Shown piece after piece: positions 11,646 through 23,279 of a DNA stretch of 64,000 bases. Within the stretch, counting starts at the first letter, position 1. Each line of letters opens with the position of its first letter. Where the stretch lies: contig OY856410.1 in the NCBI GenBank assembly GCA_963693085.1, positions 1,333,268,304-1,333,332,303 on the forward strand. The letters are read 5' to 3'. Source of the DNA: Alisma plantago-aquatica (Eukaryota; Streptophyta; Magnoliopsida; Alismatales; Alismataceae). Below the pieces are notes generated by a model that was given only the letters and a program-made list of their open reading frames with translations, was not told the origin of the DNA and did no database searches. The position numbers and the translations under genes were made by a program.

Positions 11646-11849
11646 GCAGACCTTTTGTTGAATGCATGTATGAAGATTTCCATGGTTATGACAGACATTC
11701 TATTGATGCTAAGTGTGCACAAAGATGGTATGCTACTAACTTATAATGATACATATCATACAAGTGAACCAGAAGTTACATTCATTTTACGCCCATGCTT
11801 TAGTGCTTCTATGCCCATCATTTGATTTTTAAAGATACCAAACTTATTT

Positions 11850-12330
11850 ACATATCATTTCAGTTTCCATCGGAGACTAGAACTTTGTAATTCTACTATG
11901 TCCGCCAATCAAAAATTATGGTCCTCTTCCTTTTCACTTCCTACTTCTATCTGTGATGAAGTGGAAATAATTATTATAAATTTCTTGTGGGGATAGTGTG
12001 AAGGCAAGAATGATATCCATCTTCTTAAGTGGGATGATGTAACCATCTTCTTAAGGTAGTCTATGGATCAAATTGATCCATGAGAAATACCTTCTTAAGG
12101 ATTCTATCTAAAATATTGATATATATGGTCAACTTTCTTGGTATTTAATTCAGATGATCATACATCTGAATTTAAAATCCTATTATGAAAGATTGCTAGA
12201 AACAAAATCTCAATGATGAACAACCTAAAAAAGAGGGTTTTTCTATACTTCTATATGTTTTTTTGTGTAGAAGTTCTAATGAATTTATCATTCATTTATT
12301 CTTTAATTGCCATGTAGTTTATTTCATCGG
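11850..12330 (+). pseudogene. degraded LINE fragment (reverse transcriptase C-terminal side, zf-RVT region)
   Basis: Translation with frameshifts gives features of the C-terminal part of plant L1-type LINE ORF2. These are EIIIINFLWG followed by HLLKWDDV (about 11960-12045), and further on SSNEFIIHLFFNCHV (about 12260-12315), which resembles the zf-RVT signature with an ExxxHLFxxC core. Stops and shifts are frequent. It is older than the LINE at 18209-19073 and not obviously the same copy. Confidence 0.45.
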
Positions 12331-13775
12331 GGTAAGGCTGTTGAGTGTAAACTCATTGATAGGATTCCCCTGTATATTTACAAAGTTAATCAAAAGTATA
12401 TATATTTTTTAATGTGTTTATTGTACTCCCAGGTTGGAGGCTATTGCTACTCATCTCTGTATCCAAATTGCCATTTTTCGGAAGTGGGTATTTTCCTCTT
12501 TTGATATCTAGTAGCTATCAATGAAAGTAATCTTTTTAGATGGGATAGACACTTCTACAATGTTTCTCTTGGGAGGAAACTTCTTTTCTTCTGTAGTGGT
12601 TGGTATATATGAACTGTTTTCTTCTGCTAGTCTATTGTTCTGCTGGTTTACAGTCTCCTACTATCATAATTTGAGTGTTGTGTTATTAACAAGATACCAA
12701 ACAATGAAATTGTCCCTATTGTCCTGGTCTGCATGTCATATGTTCTATCTTGGTTGGTGTTAAGTCTTATGCAGCTGACTTATTTTAAGTATTTCAGTTC
12801 TTAATTTTATGAGATGTTATACAAGATATCATATACTTATATGTTTAAGTATTTCAGATGACTTATAGGGATAGTTAGGTATTTGTCTCATAATGCTTGT
12901 TATAAGTAATAACAATATGTTGATATCAGATCTAAGAAGAAATAGACTGTCAGTGCCTTTATGCATAGAGATCTACTACAATATTGAGATTCTATGGGAT
13001 ATGTTGGACATAACCCATAGCATCAGGACCACACACAACTTTGAATCTCCTTTGGCAGAGTCTAAATAGCCATGCGTCAAAATACTCCTTTGTAGTAGAG
13101 AGATCGCCTAGTTTGAGAAGAGAAGTTGTGTAGCTAGTATGACAGTATAAGTAGCCCCTGTAATCGAGTATATGTTGAGACATGTGAGCAAAAGTTAATG
13201 GATGGATCTGTGAACTATTATTGATTAGGTGGGTACCTATGCTATTGCAGTTCTTGAAGGATTTTTCTTGAAGGATGTTTCTTCTACCTCTTTTTTTGCT
13301 TCTTGTATATTGATAGACTTCATGTATGTCTTCTCCCTTCCCTCCCCTTTTCTCTTTTTCCTTTTTCATGTTGTATATTCGACCCCCTTTTGCTGCAATT
13401 GTTGCAAAAAAATCAGTCCTTTTATACTACTGTTTCTTTGATTTTTTTTCTATTTCCACTTGTGTCTCCTATTCTAGCTTCTTTTCTTTTCTTTTTTTGC
13501 AATTTCTCCTTCATTTCCTGTTCCTGCTATTGCATCTAAATTTTTGTTACTTCTATGTCCCCTCTTATTGCTATTTACTTGTTACTCATATCAGAAATTC
13601 ATATTCTTACTTACATCTCCTGCTCGCACGTCTACTAGACTACTAGTATCACTTCTATTTGCAAGTTTTCTTCTACTTTTTCTTACTAATTCTTGCTCAT
13701 ACATGACTACATCTCCTACATGACTACATCTCAAACAGTTGTTCCTCTACTTATTATATATTTTCCTTCATGTAG
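12331..13775 (+). other. CACTA noncoding region upstream of the transposase
   Basis: No supported gene. The stretch 13280-13700 is strongly pyrimidine-rich (CT/TTC runs), and short open frames there are low-complexity artefacts. The sequence before 13776 is TGTAG, so an intron acceptor just before the transposase start is possible. Nothing is recognised at 12331-13280. Confidence 0.4.
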
Positions 13776-16700
13776 ATGGATTTTCTAATAGATCGGAGTT
13801 GGATGTATATTGGGAACAGAGTGTGAAGTGATGTATTCAAGGTAGGGTTACGAAAGTTCATTGAGTTTGCTCTTATCCATCAGAGACCAACTAGACAGGG
13901 GAAATTAATATGTCCTTGCAAGGTATGTTTGAACACATACCTTAAAACAGAGGAGGAGGTATTCTCACATGTATTACAAAAAGGATTTATGCATAGCTAT
14001 GATGTTTGGACGTTTCATGGGGAGGTGATTGGTAGGAGCAATCCTGTTGTGGCACCAAACATGCCTAGCACTGACAATATGCATCAGATGTTAGAGGATT
14101 TGTTTGGTATGGGTGACACAACAAATGACCACTCTACTGAAGCTACAGATGAACCTGCAAATGTAGATGCACAAAGATTTTACAAGCTACTAAAAGAGGC
14201 AGATCAACCACTCTATAGAGGTTGTACAAGTCATTCTAAGCTATCATATTTGGTTGCCTTGCTATTTCTGAAGGAGGAATCTGGATGGTCCAACGATTCT
14301 TTCACAAAGTTGTTACAGTTGATTGTTTCAGGATTTCCAGAAGAAAATTATCTATTCCCGGAGACGTACTATGAAGCAAATGTGATCGTGAAGGATTTAC
14401 GACTTGATCATTCTACTATAGACGTATGTACAAATAATTGCATGCTTTTTCGCAAAGATGTAGCTTCAAAAGAAAATTGTGATACTTGTGGTGCTTCAAG
14501 ATGGAATGAAAAGCAATACAAAACAAAGGGAAAGAAGGTAGCTTCTAAGTTCATGTATCACTTCCCTTTGATACCTCGGTTAGAGAGGCTCTATATGTCT
14601 TCATCTATTGCTAAAGATATGATTTGGCCATCAGAAGTAAAAGGCAAGGATGGTCGTATTCATCATCCTTCAGACACACCAAAATGGTACCTATTGATGT
14701 CAGGTATCTAGACTTTGCTACTGAACCACGCAATGTTAGATTGGCATTAGCAACAGATGGATTTAATGCATTTGGCAATATGAGTGCATCACATAGAATC
14801 TGGCCTGTGTTGGTGACACCTCTCAATCTTCCGCCTTGGCTTCTTATGAAAGAACAATTTATTATGATGTCCCTATTAATCCCAGGTCCACATATGGTTG
14901 GCAATGACCTTGATGTATACTTGGAGACATTAATTGAGGAGTTGCAACTACTTTGGGAGCTTGGAGTCAAAGTTTATGATGCATATAGAAAAAGGAACTT
15001 CACTATGCGGGCAATGATTTTATGGACCATTAACGATTTCCCAGCATATGGTGACTTATCTGGTTGGAGCACTAAAGGTAAGAAAGATTTGGGATGTCCT
15101 TGTTGTAATGTGGAGACTGTATCAAAATGGTTACAGTATGGGAAAAAGCAATGCTATGGTTTCCATCGACGTTTTCTTCCAATGAATCATCCGTATAGAC
15201 GTGATAGGAAAAATTTTGATGGTGAAAAATATTTTCGACTTCCACCTAAGCCACTATCTGGAGAAGATATACTGAGGCAATTTGATGGGTATGAAAATAT
15301 CACATTTGGAAAAATGAATAAGCACAAGAGGCTTGGAGATCAAATTCAACCATTACCTCCTGGTTGGAATAAGATAAGCATCTTTTTTCAACTACCTTAT
15401 TGGAAGTATTTATCTGTTAGACATAATCTAGATGTGATGCACATAGAAAAGAATGTGTGCGAGAATATTTTAAACACATTATTGGGTGATTCTAAGAAAA
15501 ATAAAGACAACTTACAAGCTCGTCAAGATATGAAGAAAATGCGCTTTCGAAGAGATTTATGGCCAGCAGATGCAAGTGACCGCTATTACTTGCCTCCAGC
15601 ATCTTACACCATGACTAATGCGCAGAAAGATAAGTTCCTATCTGTGTTAGAAAAGTTGAAAGTTCCTGATGGCTATTCTTCTAACATATCTAGGTGTGTT
15701 AGAAAATCTGATAGAAAACTTGTTGGGCTGAAAAGTCATGATTGTCATGTTCTTATGCATCAACTTCTACCTGTTGCCTTGAGACATTGCATAAGCTTAG
15801 ATGTGTACAAGCCTATTGCTAATTTGTGCTCATTTTTCAACAAGCTTTGCTCTAACATTATTGATGTGGAGGAATTCAAAGAATTGGAACAAGAAATTAA
15901 TGTCACTCTTTGCCAGTTGGAGAGAATCTTCCCTCCTTCTTTCTTCACCATCATGATGCATTTGCCGAACTAGGTGGATGTACCCAATAGAGAGATATTT
16001 GAAGAAATTGAAGAAGTATGTAAGAAACAAAGCTAAACCGTCTGGTTGTATTGCTAGTGGCTATTTAGCTGAAGAAAGTTTGACATTTTGTGGTAGGTAC
16101 TTGCATAATTTTGAGACAAAACTGATCCGCACTCCTCGTAATGTTGATGGATCTCCAATTAGAGTTGGAGTGTCAAGAAATTTTGACATCCACACTTTGG
16201 AACAAGCCCATCGTTATGTCCTTTTCAATAAAGAGGAATTGGATGTTTACAGAAGGTAAGATTTAATTACGTCCTAAAATTCTTGCTGATATTTGTATAT
16301 ATGTTGTACATTAATTTAGACACTTCTTATAAAGCAGTGAACACATGTGTATTCTTCAAGATATGGAACCCAACATTGCCCCACGGACCCTAGAAACAAA
16401 ACATGCAAAGGAGTTCTCTAAGTGGTTGAAAGAATATGTAAGTCTCAAACATAAATATTGTTGTCACTCTTAATGTTCAAGTTAGTGTAGATTACATTAA
16501 TGCTTTACTTTTTTATGAAGGTAATGCAAATGCGAGAGATTAGGCCGAACAGTATTAGCGATGATTTGAGATGGTTATCCCAAGGCCCTTGTGCTGAGGG
16601 AATGTCTTATGAAGGATTTTCAGTCAATGGATATCGTTTCCGTTCAAAGCATATTGAAAGTACATGTACTACACAAAATAGTGGAGTGTATTTGTGTGCT

Positions 16701-17163
16701 GACACTTCAAGTTATTCAAGTGGTAGAGATCGAAATCCTATAAATGTTGAAGTCACGTACTATGGCTACTTAGAGGAGGTTATTGAGCTAACTTATGGTC
16801 CAGGAATCAAAGTTCTGTTATTCAGATGTTCTTGGTATGATGAAAGCACTTCTAACGGGTTGCGAATTGATGAGTATGGGTTCACACAAATCAACACTTC
16901 AAGGATAAAAAAAGGAGGAACCGTTTATCCTGGCTTCTCAAGCATTGCAATGCTTTTATGTGAAGGATCATAATGATGATGATTGGTGCACAGTGCTAAA
17001 GCATCCTCCTAAAGATTATTCTGAAGTACCTCTTATTGAGAATTGTTTGACTAGTTTACAATCTGATGGTGGTGTAACTAGTGATGTGTCTTGGACGAGG
17101 AGTGACACCGAGGGATCTTTTGTTGATAGAACTAAAAAAAAGAATGATGGGGTTAATGTTTAG
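13776..17163 (+). pseudogene. CACTA TNPD-type transposase (tnp2 family), disabled
   Basis: In order: N-terminal transposase-associated domain (start MDFLIDRSWMYIGNR; KLICPCKVC), the transposase core (CDTCGASRW; RNVRLALATDGFNAFGNMS; LLIPGPHMVGNDLDVYLETL; MILWTINDFPAYGDLSGWST), a conserved DVMHIEKNVCENIL block, RWMYPIERYLKKLK, and a C-terminal DUF4216-like part (VTYYGYLEEVIEL, VLLFRCSWYD). Likely exons are 13776-16255, 16338-16437 and 16521-17163, with GT/AG borders. Breaks are an in-frame TGA at 13824-13826, a frameshift near 14690, a stop with a small deletion near 15970, and a frameshift near an A-run at 16905-16920. The role would be catalysing CACTA excision and insertion, but this copy cannot make a full protein. 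Confidence 0.93.
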
Positions 17164-18208
17164 TTCATTAATCTGTCAGTTTTGTTTGCAAGTCTAGAAT
17201 AATTTACTTGGGGAATATGTTGTATTGCATTTTTTTGGCAAACTGTTACTATATGGCATATTCTTTACAATTTATTTAGTCTTGTTTCATATACCAGCAA
17301 GTAGGACATCATTATTCTTTTTTGGGATATGAAACCAAGGTACTCTACAAGTTATATGTTTTTCAAATGCTGAATATTCATATGTTGGTGTCTCATATTC
17401 TCCACAATTTATTTTTTTTTCAAATGTAGCTACTACTTTTGTTACTGACATTTCTGCACTAATAATCTAATTTTTTTCCTTGTCAATTGAAGGATGGCAG
17501 GAAGAAGATTCACTAGATCTAGTTGTAACAACACACCCAGTCAACCTATTGTTGTCCCTCCATCCACAATTGAAGAAAATTGTGAGGATGAACCTACTCT
17601 ACTGTCCAACAATATTGAAAATGATGTAATAGTTGAAGAAAATGTTGAGGATGAACATGAGAATAGGAAGTATGGACGTGGGCCTGCAAGTGAGCAAAGC
17701 CTACTTCCTAAGCAAGGGCAGCCACGTCACAAGGTCCAATGGGATGATGAAGGAAATGCTATTGGGGAGAATGGTGCCAAATTGAATCGTTATTGTCATA
17801 TGCTAGCAAGGAAACCACACATATGGCATCTAGACTTGAAGTGGAACGAACAACCAGAACAAGCTTTTGCAGATAGAAAATCATTTATTTAGGTAATCTT
17901 TTTCATAAAAAGACCAACAAATTGTATGATTGTTATATCTAAAGTAATATTTTCTATGTTTTTGTAGAAATATTTTGATTTAGGCAGTCACCCTAATGCA
18001 TGGAATCACATTGATGAACACATTAGCAAAGGGATATCAGTGTGGAGGGCATGTGTAAAGAAAGATTACTATGAAAAGTATAAGATTGAACCAGAATTGA
18101 TGATGAAGAAAGTTGAGAAAAATGCTTCCATAGATATGGACCAGTTTAAAAATCTTGTTAAAGAATGGGGAACCGAGAAGTCTAAGGTACAATGGTTTCA
18201 TATAACTT

Positions 18209-19073
18209 TTTTTTATCAATAAGCGTGTTTCTCTTTCATTACTCACAAAATTTACAAAGGGGAGCAAAGCTCAATACATCTATAAAGATAGATATCAGTA
18301 TTTATGCAATGCCACACACTGTTTGGTTTGCTCCTAATGTCTTCAAAAACACATTTGTTTCTATGTATCCATATGTGATAAATGATAAGAGTAGCAAGAA
18401 GAGCTTCATTTCTGTTCTTTAGCAGGTGTACTTCCCGTATATCTCCTGGTACAAAGGATAACAGGGGCGTAGCTCTACTCCATATTTCTGCTGCAAACTC
18501 ACATCTCCACAGGATGTGGTCATTTATTTCTCCTTCTTTGCAACACAAGCTACATCTTCATGCTAGGTTAACACCAATTTTCTGCAGATAGTCTTCTATA
18601 ACCAGCCTGACGTGCATAGCTTTCCAGTAGCAAAGTATTGCTCTTTTAGGTGCTCGACTCTTCCACAACCACTTGGTCCAAGGCAAGACCTCGTGTTTAG
18701 ACCTGCAGACCTCCCAAGCATCTTTTAGAGAGATAGTTTTTAGTTTCCCGAGCATGCAGATATCATCTCCACTTCCCAGCTCAACGCTGCTGTAGATTTT
18801 TTGAATCTGCTCAATTCCTCTGATATCAGGGAGCTTCCACACTCCACTCACGATAATGTCAGATAGCTTGCTATTAGGCCCAAGATTGGATCTAAGTTGA
18901 AAGTAGTCGGGGTCTTCAACACATTGAGACAGAAATCTCCCTTTAAACCACGGATCTTTCCACAATTTCACATCAGTCCCCTTTCCAATGTGGAATTGGA
19001 CATTATAGAGATATCTATCTCTTATATTGAGGATATTCTTCCACATCCAGCTATTGGATTGCTTATATTGAGG
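18209..19073 (-). mobile_element. 5'-truncated LINE (3' end) in an intron of the TNPA-like gene
   Basis: Flanked by a perfect 17-bp duplication ATGGTTTCATATAACTT (18192-18208 and 19074-19090). A short T-run follows the left duplication, which is the poly(A) tail of a minus-strand insertion. On the minus strand, 19046-18252 encodes the C-terminal end of a plant LINE ORF2: GTDVKLWKDPWFKGRFLS, a DAWEVCRSK block, WLWKSRAPKRAILCYWKA (zf-RVT core) and C-x-EGEINDHILWRCEFAAEIW, in two frames joined near 18550. It is 865 bp long, dead on arrival by 5' truncation, and lies between GT (18187) and AG (19139) so it may be spliced out. Confidence 0.93.
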
Positions 19074-20149
19074 ATGGTTTCATATAACTTGCATGTATAC
19101 CTATCTACTTTTTCTAATTATATGTTTCTTATGGTTTAGAAAATTTCCGAGATCAACAAGGCAAACAGAGCAAAAAAAGTGATGGATCATACCACAGGAT
19201 CAAAGCCATGGAGTTGTTATCGGGCAGAAATGGTATTAATAATGGACACTTGTCTTTCTTAGTAGGAGTTGAACATATAACATGGACAATTATTATGTTA
19301 TCTATCATGTGTAGGTCAGTGAAGATCAACCTGTTGTGCCTCTTAACAAATTTTTGGAAAAAGTTTACGACAAAAGCCTACAAGTGGTTAGAAAATTGGA
19401 TATTTGCTTTCCTATGATGTCTACAAAGCTACATATGCTTAGATATCTCAATTTAAGCTTTCCTTTTATGATGCTTTCTAATTACAGCTTGAAATCTCTG
19501 ATATCGTGGAAAACCAAGTAGCAAACCAAGAAGAAATAGATCCTAGAAGTGTTGATAATCTAACACGTGCTGCTTATTTGCAAGTTTTAAATCCTTCCAA
19601 AAAGGCTAGGATCCGAGGTGTTGGAATTGGGCACAAAGAGATAGGACATAGGGGAAAAGTTGCCCGTATAAGATATGAAATGCTTCTTGAGGAAAGCAAT
19701 GTAAAGGATGTATGTTGGATTATAACTAAACTTGAACTATTAGTTACAACTAGTCTATTAGATTGATGTTTGTAATTTGTTTTCTATTTCAGGATAAACT
19801 TAAGGAACTTGAAGAAATAGTAAATGGATTGAAGAACTCCGTCTCCCAATTAATGACTTGGTATAATCAATCACAGGTAACTCAGATTTTGTTGTCTATG
19901 TCAATGTAATATATAATTTTTTTTTGACATTGTTGATGTATTTGTTATAGGATGGCAATATTAATGTTGATTGTGCAGCTGAATACCCCAATCAGAATAC
20001 TACAGGTGTCTTACACATGCAAAGTGGCACAAATAGGTCGGATGTGGGTTCTTTTCACATACAAGACAATACAAGTAATGGTGCAGATGTAGGCATGTTT
20101 CCCAGCCAAAATAATTCAAGCGGGGATGGCTTAGGAAGACTTTCTACAC

Positions 20150-20293
20150 AAAGCAATTCAAGCAATTCAAGGGAGACTGGAGTAGGCATGCTTTCCATAC
20201 AAGGCAATTCAAGGGAGAATGGAGTAGACACACTTTCCATACAAGGCAATTCAAGGGAGAATGGAGTAGGCAGGCTTTCCATACAAGGCAATG
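20150..20293 (+). repeat. in-frame 42-bp coding repeat (LSIQGNSRENGVxx) in the TNPA-like gene
   Basis: The exon 19951-20321 encodes repeated blocks: LSIQGNSRENGV appears twice in exact form, preceded by a diverged LSTQSNSSNSRETGV and followed by a partial LSIQGN. Earlier, GSFHIQDNTSNGADV and GMFPSQNNSSGDGL look like older copies of the same unit. Units of about 14 residues stay in frame, implying duplication under coding constraint or recently. Serine/asparagine/glutamine richness suggests a disordered linker. Confidence 0.85.
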
Positions 20294-20516
20294 GACATCC
20301 ACGGATCTTTCAGCCACAGGTAACTCATTACAGCTATAGATTATTTTCAATATTCATACACATAAGAATATTAACATGTACACTTTATTAAAGGTTGCAG
20401 TTGAAAGTTGGTCCCCTTCTTCTGGTAATAATCGACAAAGTTATCCTCAAATGTACAACACACCAACCACATCTTCATCGGTGTCTTTCACACCAAGAAA
20501 TCAGCGTTTAAATCCT

Positions 20517-21958
20517 GTAAGTAATTCATTTCAGCTTATCTACATTTTAGCCATATCTCGGTCAAGCCTCAATTCATAATATTTCAGATACAAAGTTTAT
20601 AGTGACTTTTCTTTAGTCAGTGCTGAAGAAGGTGCACATGTTTAGTCTAAACTTTGAATCAAACCTATGTTTTCTAGACTATCTAAATAACTAATAGTTG
20701 AGTAATTAATATAGAGTGGTCATTCCAGATTTTGCTTAGGAACAGAGTGAATCTTTTGCCTACTTCTGAGTGGACCAACACTCTCTAGGTTATACCTGCT
20801 TGTGCACCAACACTCCACGAACTTTAAAGATGGCAGTAATTGTGATGATGAATACTGTTATTGCCTACTATTTCTGCTCCAGATGCCCTTGTCCCCTGCT
20901 TGTCCCCTTCTTTGGAGTCATTTTCTTAAGGGGCTGTTGATATTAATAACCTTGGGAATGGCCACTCTCTGTATGGGATAACTCTATCTACTTTGTTTTT
21001 AACTTTTGGCTGTCCAAGCTGCTCCAAATTGTTGGGAATTGTTCAAAAACATATATTTGTTATTCTTATTATTCTACGTTGTAATATGGGTCTGAATTGG
21101 TTTGTGGCCCTTTCCTTGTTGAGTTCAACTCTAATTATGAATTCGTTTCTGTTCATATATATATTATACATATATGTCTGCACGTATATATCTGTATATA
21201 TTGAACAGTAGGGTTTGCTTGATAGAAAATGTGCCTCCTTGCCTAGGTATATTTCTTTACGAGTATAAACGTTTATTAATAGCTACATATCATCATATTG
21301 AATGGGAAAATGAGGGAAAGGGCAATCAGGATCATAAAAAAATGGATTGCTTTGCTGAGGATGTAATTGAATAGACAATGTATTGAACTGCATAATAGCA
21401 CACATAATATTTACTGGAATTTCTTTACTGGAATATGTTCACTTATATAGATTGGAAGATTAGATTCATGTATTATATGAATCAAAGTTTATGTTTATTT
21501 TGTAAAATGCTGCATCTGTTTTATCAAATAAACATTGTATTTGTATTTAACTTTAGTATGTAGTATGCATGTGTGATTGGAAATAAGAGTTGACACCTTG
21601 GTTGAGGCTGGACAAACTCTGCCTAGACAAATACATTGAGGCTGGTATTTATAGCAATCCACTAAAAACCTTGGTTGTTGCAACCTATGTGACTAAAACT
21701 CTAGAACTTACCAACAAGCCCCTGAAATGAAATAAGTCCTTTTTGCATGTCGCCACAGGTTGTGGTTCTGTTGATCTGGAATCTATCTTTAGATTCTATT
21801 TTAACTCACGCAGCTTCATCTGTAAGGACTTTTTCCAATTAAAAATTAAGCCTTACCATTAGTGAATAGTTTATCAAAATGTTACTGCTATGTTGGTTCA
21901 CTTACATTTATCTCTACTTCGCACTCACTCTGATTCCTTTTTGTATTTATATTGATAG
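20517..21958 (+). other. long intron-like stretch in the TNPA-like gene
   Basis: Bounded by a GTAAGT donor after ...AATCCT and an acceptor before GGTAGAATTACTTTT at 21959. It is AT-rich, with a TATA/CATATA microsatellite at about 21155-21200. Short open frames here show no family resemblance. The length (about 1.44 kb) is much larger than its neighbours, so an unrecognised old insertion is possible. Confidence 0.5.
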
Positions 21959-22510
21959 GGTAGAATTACTTTTAATGATGGATTTCGACGGACAATTCAC
22001 CTTGGAGTAGACCAAAACCGAAATATAAGGGTAAGTTGTTTGTTGTACTATGATTTATGTATTAACTTTAAATTCTATTAATATAATGATTTGTCATTTT
22101 TAGGAGAAGAATATTCAAGTACCTAACCGTATGAGGCGTGTCATTGATGAAGAACACAACACCATTTGAAGAAATATGGAGACATTATAGATCTTAAGAG
22201 TTTCTAGCATGATATGATGATTGTCATCAATCTCAAATTTTAAAACCATATGTACTCTTTATTTATATCAACGTTGAGCACACAATGTATGGATAATATT
22301 TTGCTTCAATATCAAAAATTGGTTTGAGGTGATTTAACATTTTTATGTGTCATTTTGGTGTTGAATCTTCTTATGATGTCATGTGAATTAGTATAAAAAT
22401 ATTGCTTGAGATTATGTATACAAAGTTTTCATTTAAAATTTGATATTCACTATAGTAACAATTAATTAACATTTAATAAATCATTCAATAATCAATAACC
22501 AAATCATTTA

Positions 22511-22880
22511 CAATAGTCCCTCATAAATATATTGATGAAGGTCCAGATTGACCATCAAAATTGCATTCATGACGACCACATAGCCCCTCAAAAATATATT
22601 CTCCAGGACCATCAAGTCCCTCAAAAATGTATTCATGAAGGCTAAATTGTCCCTCAAAAATGTATTTATGAAGGCTAAATAGTCCCTCAAAAATGTATTT
22701 ATGAAGGCTAAATAGTCCCTCAAAAATATATTTATGAAGGCTAAATAGTCCCTCACAATTGTATTCGTGAGGGCCACTGGTATTTGTCACGTGAGTTCTC
22801 TTCACGGACCATTTGTGAGGGCCAGACCCTCAACCGTCCCTATTTCTGAGGGCCTGTAGAGAGGGGTTTGTGACAGGACT
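22511..22880. repeat. 3' subterminal tandem repeats of the CACTA
   Basis: A 33-bp unit (core GTCCCTCAAAAATGTATTTA, TGAAGGCTAAATA) is repeated about five times at 22617-22780, with looser copies on either side, as far as TGTGAGGGCC and CTGAGGGCC near 22815-22855. The inverted core TGAGGG recurs at the left end (9525-9575). Such subterminal repeats are the TNPA-binding sites in En/Spm elements. Repeated minus-strand peptides here are artefacts of the repeat. Confidence 0.85.
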
Positions 22881-22916
22881 CTCCCGTGAATAATGGCCCA
22901 GTTTTTTGTAGTGACT

Positions 22917-23265
22917 GCAAAAAAGCAACTGGTTGTAGGAGAGTGTGTTGGTAACTAGTATGCTGACAGGAGGGTACGACTCCTTTTGATTCCTTGTGGG
23001 ACAAGGAGATCGGAGTTCACTCGGAGGATAGCTGTCAATCCCGACAGTTCCGGTGAAACCAGGAGCTGCACAGACACCATCCAAGACCGCAGGTGAAGAC
23101 TGTGCAAGCCGTGAGATAAAGTCACTGAGCAAGCCTTGGGACAAGGTACGCCTCTACAAACCATCCTTCCTATTGTATAGACATTGACGTGATTCCTTTA
23201 TTCTGGGTTTGGGAGGAGAAAACTTTTGTTTCCGCTGCCTTCTCTGTCTCCCCTAAAACCCAACA
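22917..23265 (+). repeat. 5' LTR of copia B, right part
   Basis: It continues the LTR exactly where 9484 left off, as shown by matching 29729-30117. It ends ACCCAACA just before the primer-binding site. Relative to the 3' LTR it lacks a roughly 45-bp piece (compare 29825-29880). Confidence 0.9.
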
Positions 23266-23266
23266 G

Positions 23267-23279
23267 TGGTATCAGAGCC
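23267..23279 (+). promoter_or_regulatory. primer-binding site of copia B
   Basis: TGGTATCAGAGCC, complementary to the 3' end of initiator tRNA-Met, lies one nucleotide after the LTR end. Confidence 0.9.

Larger units (their letters stand above)
17494..22168 (+). pseudogene. CACTA second gene (TNPA-like DNA-binding protein), multi-exon
   Basis: Downstream of the transposase on the same strand, where En/Spm elements carry TNPA. Exons I can support: 17494-17893 (acidic start, then GRGPASEQ and DDEGNAIGENGAKLNRY), 17968-18186 (KYFDLGSHPNAWNHIDEHI), 19140-about 19232 (ANRAKKVMDHTTGSKPW), about 19316-19460, about 19491-19710 (RAAYLQVLNPSKKARIRGVG), 19795-19875 (coiled-coil-like DKLKELEEIV), 19951-20321 (repeat-rich), 20395-20516, 21959-22030 and 22104-22168. 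Borders are mostly GT/AG. The first exon ends in a TAG immediately before its GT donor, so it is either truncated or spliced differently. The expected role is binding subterminal repeats; no diagnostic catalytic motif. Confidence 0.7.
9485..22913 (+). mobile_element. CACTA (En/Spm) DNA transposon, 13.4 kb
   Basis: The left end is CACTATAAAAAATT and the right end TTTTTTGTAGTG, giving terminal inverted repeats CACTAYAAAAAA. The 3-bp target duplication is ACT (9482-9484 and 22914-22916). The homologous LTR at 29726-29728 carries a single ACT in identical context, an empty-site match that fixes both ends. Inside, left to right: GC-rich 5' region, a long hairpin (about 10980-11645), a LINE scrap, the TNPD-type transposase, a TNPA-like gene and 3' subterminal tandem repeats. 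The transposase is disabled, so movement would need a helper. Confidence 0.96.

Noticed and set aside
13229..13646. Overlapping Phe/Ser/Leu-rich frames that look like membrane proteins
   Set aside because: The region is a pyrimidine tract; three overlapping frames all look hydrophobic because of TTC/TCT/CTT codons.
20055..20350. Minus-strand frames with repeated CMESLPTPF-like peptides
   Set aside because: They are the antisense of the LSIQGNSRENGV coding repeat in the TNPA-like gene.
22508..22805. Repetitive peptide frames on the minus strand (DYLAFINTFLR-like)
   Set aside because: They are translations of the 33-bp CACTA subterminal repeat in two frames at once, the mark of a non-coding tandem repeat.
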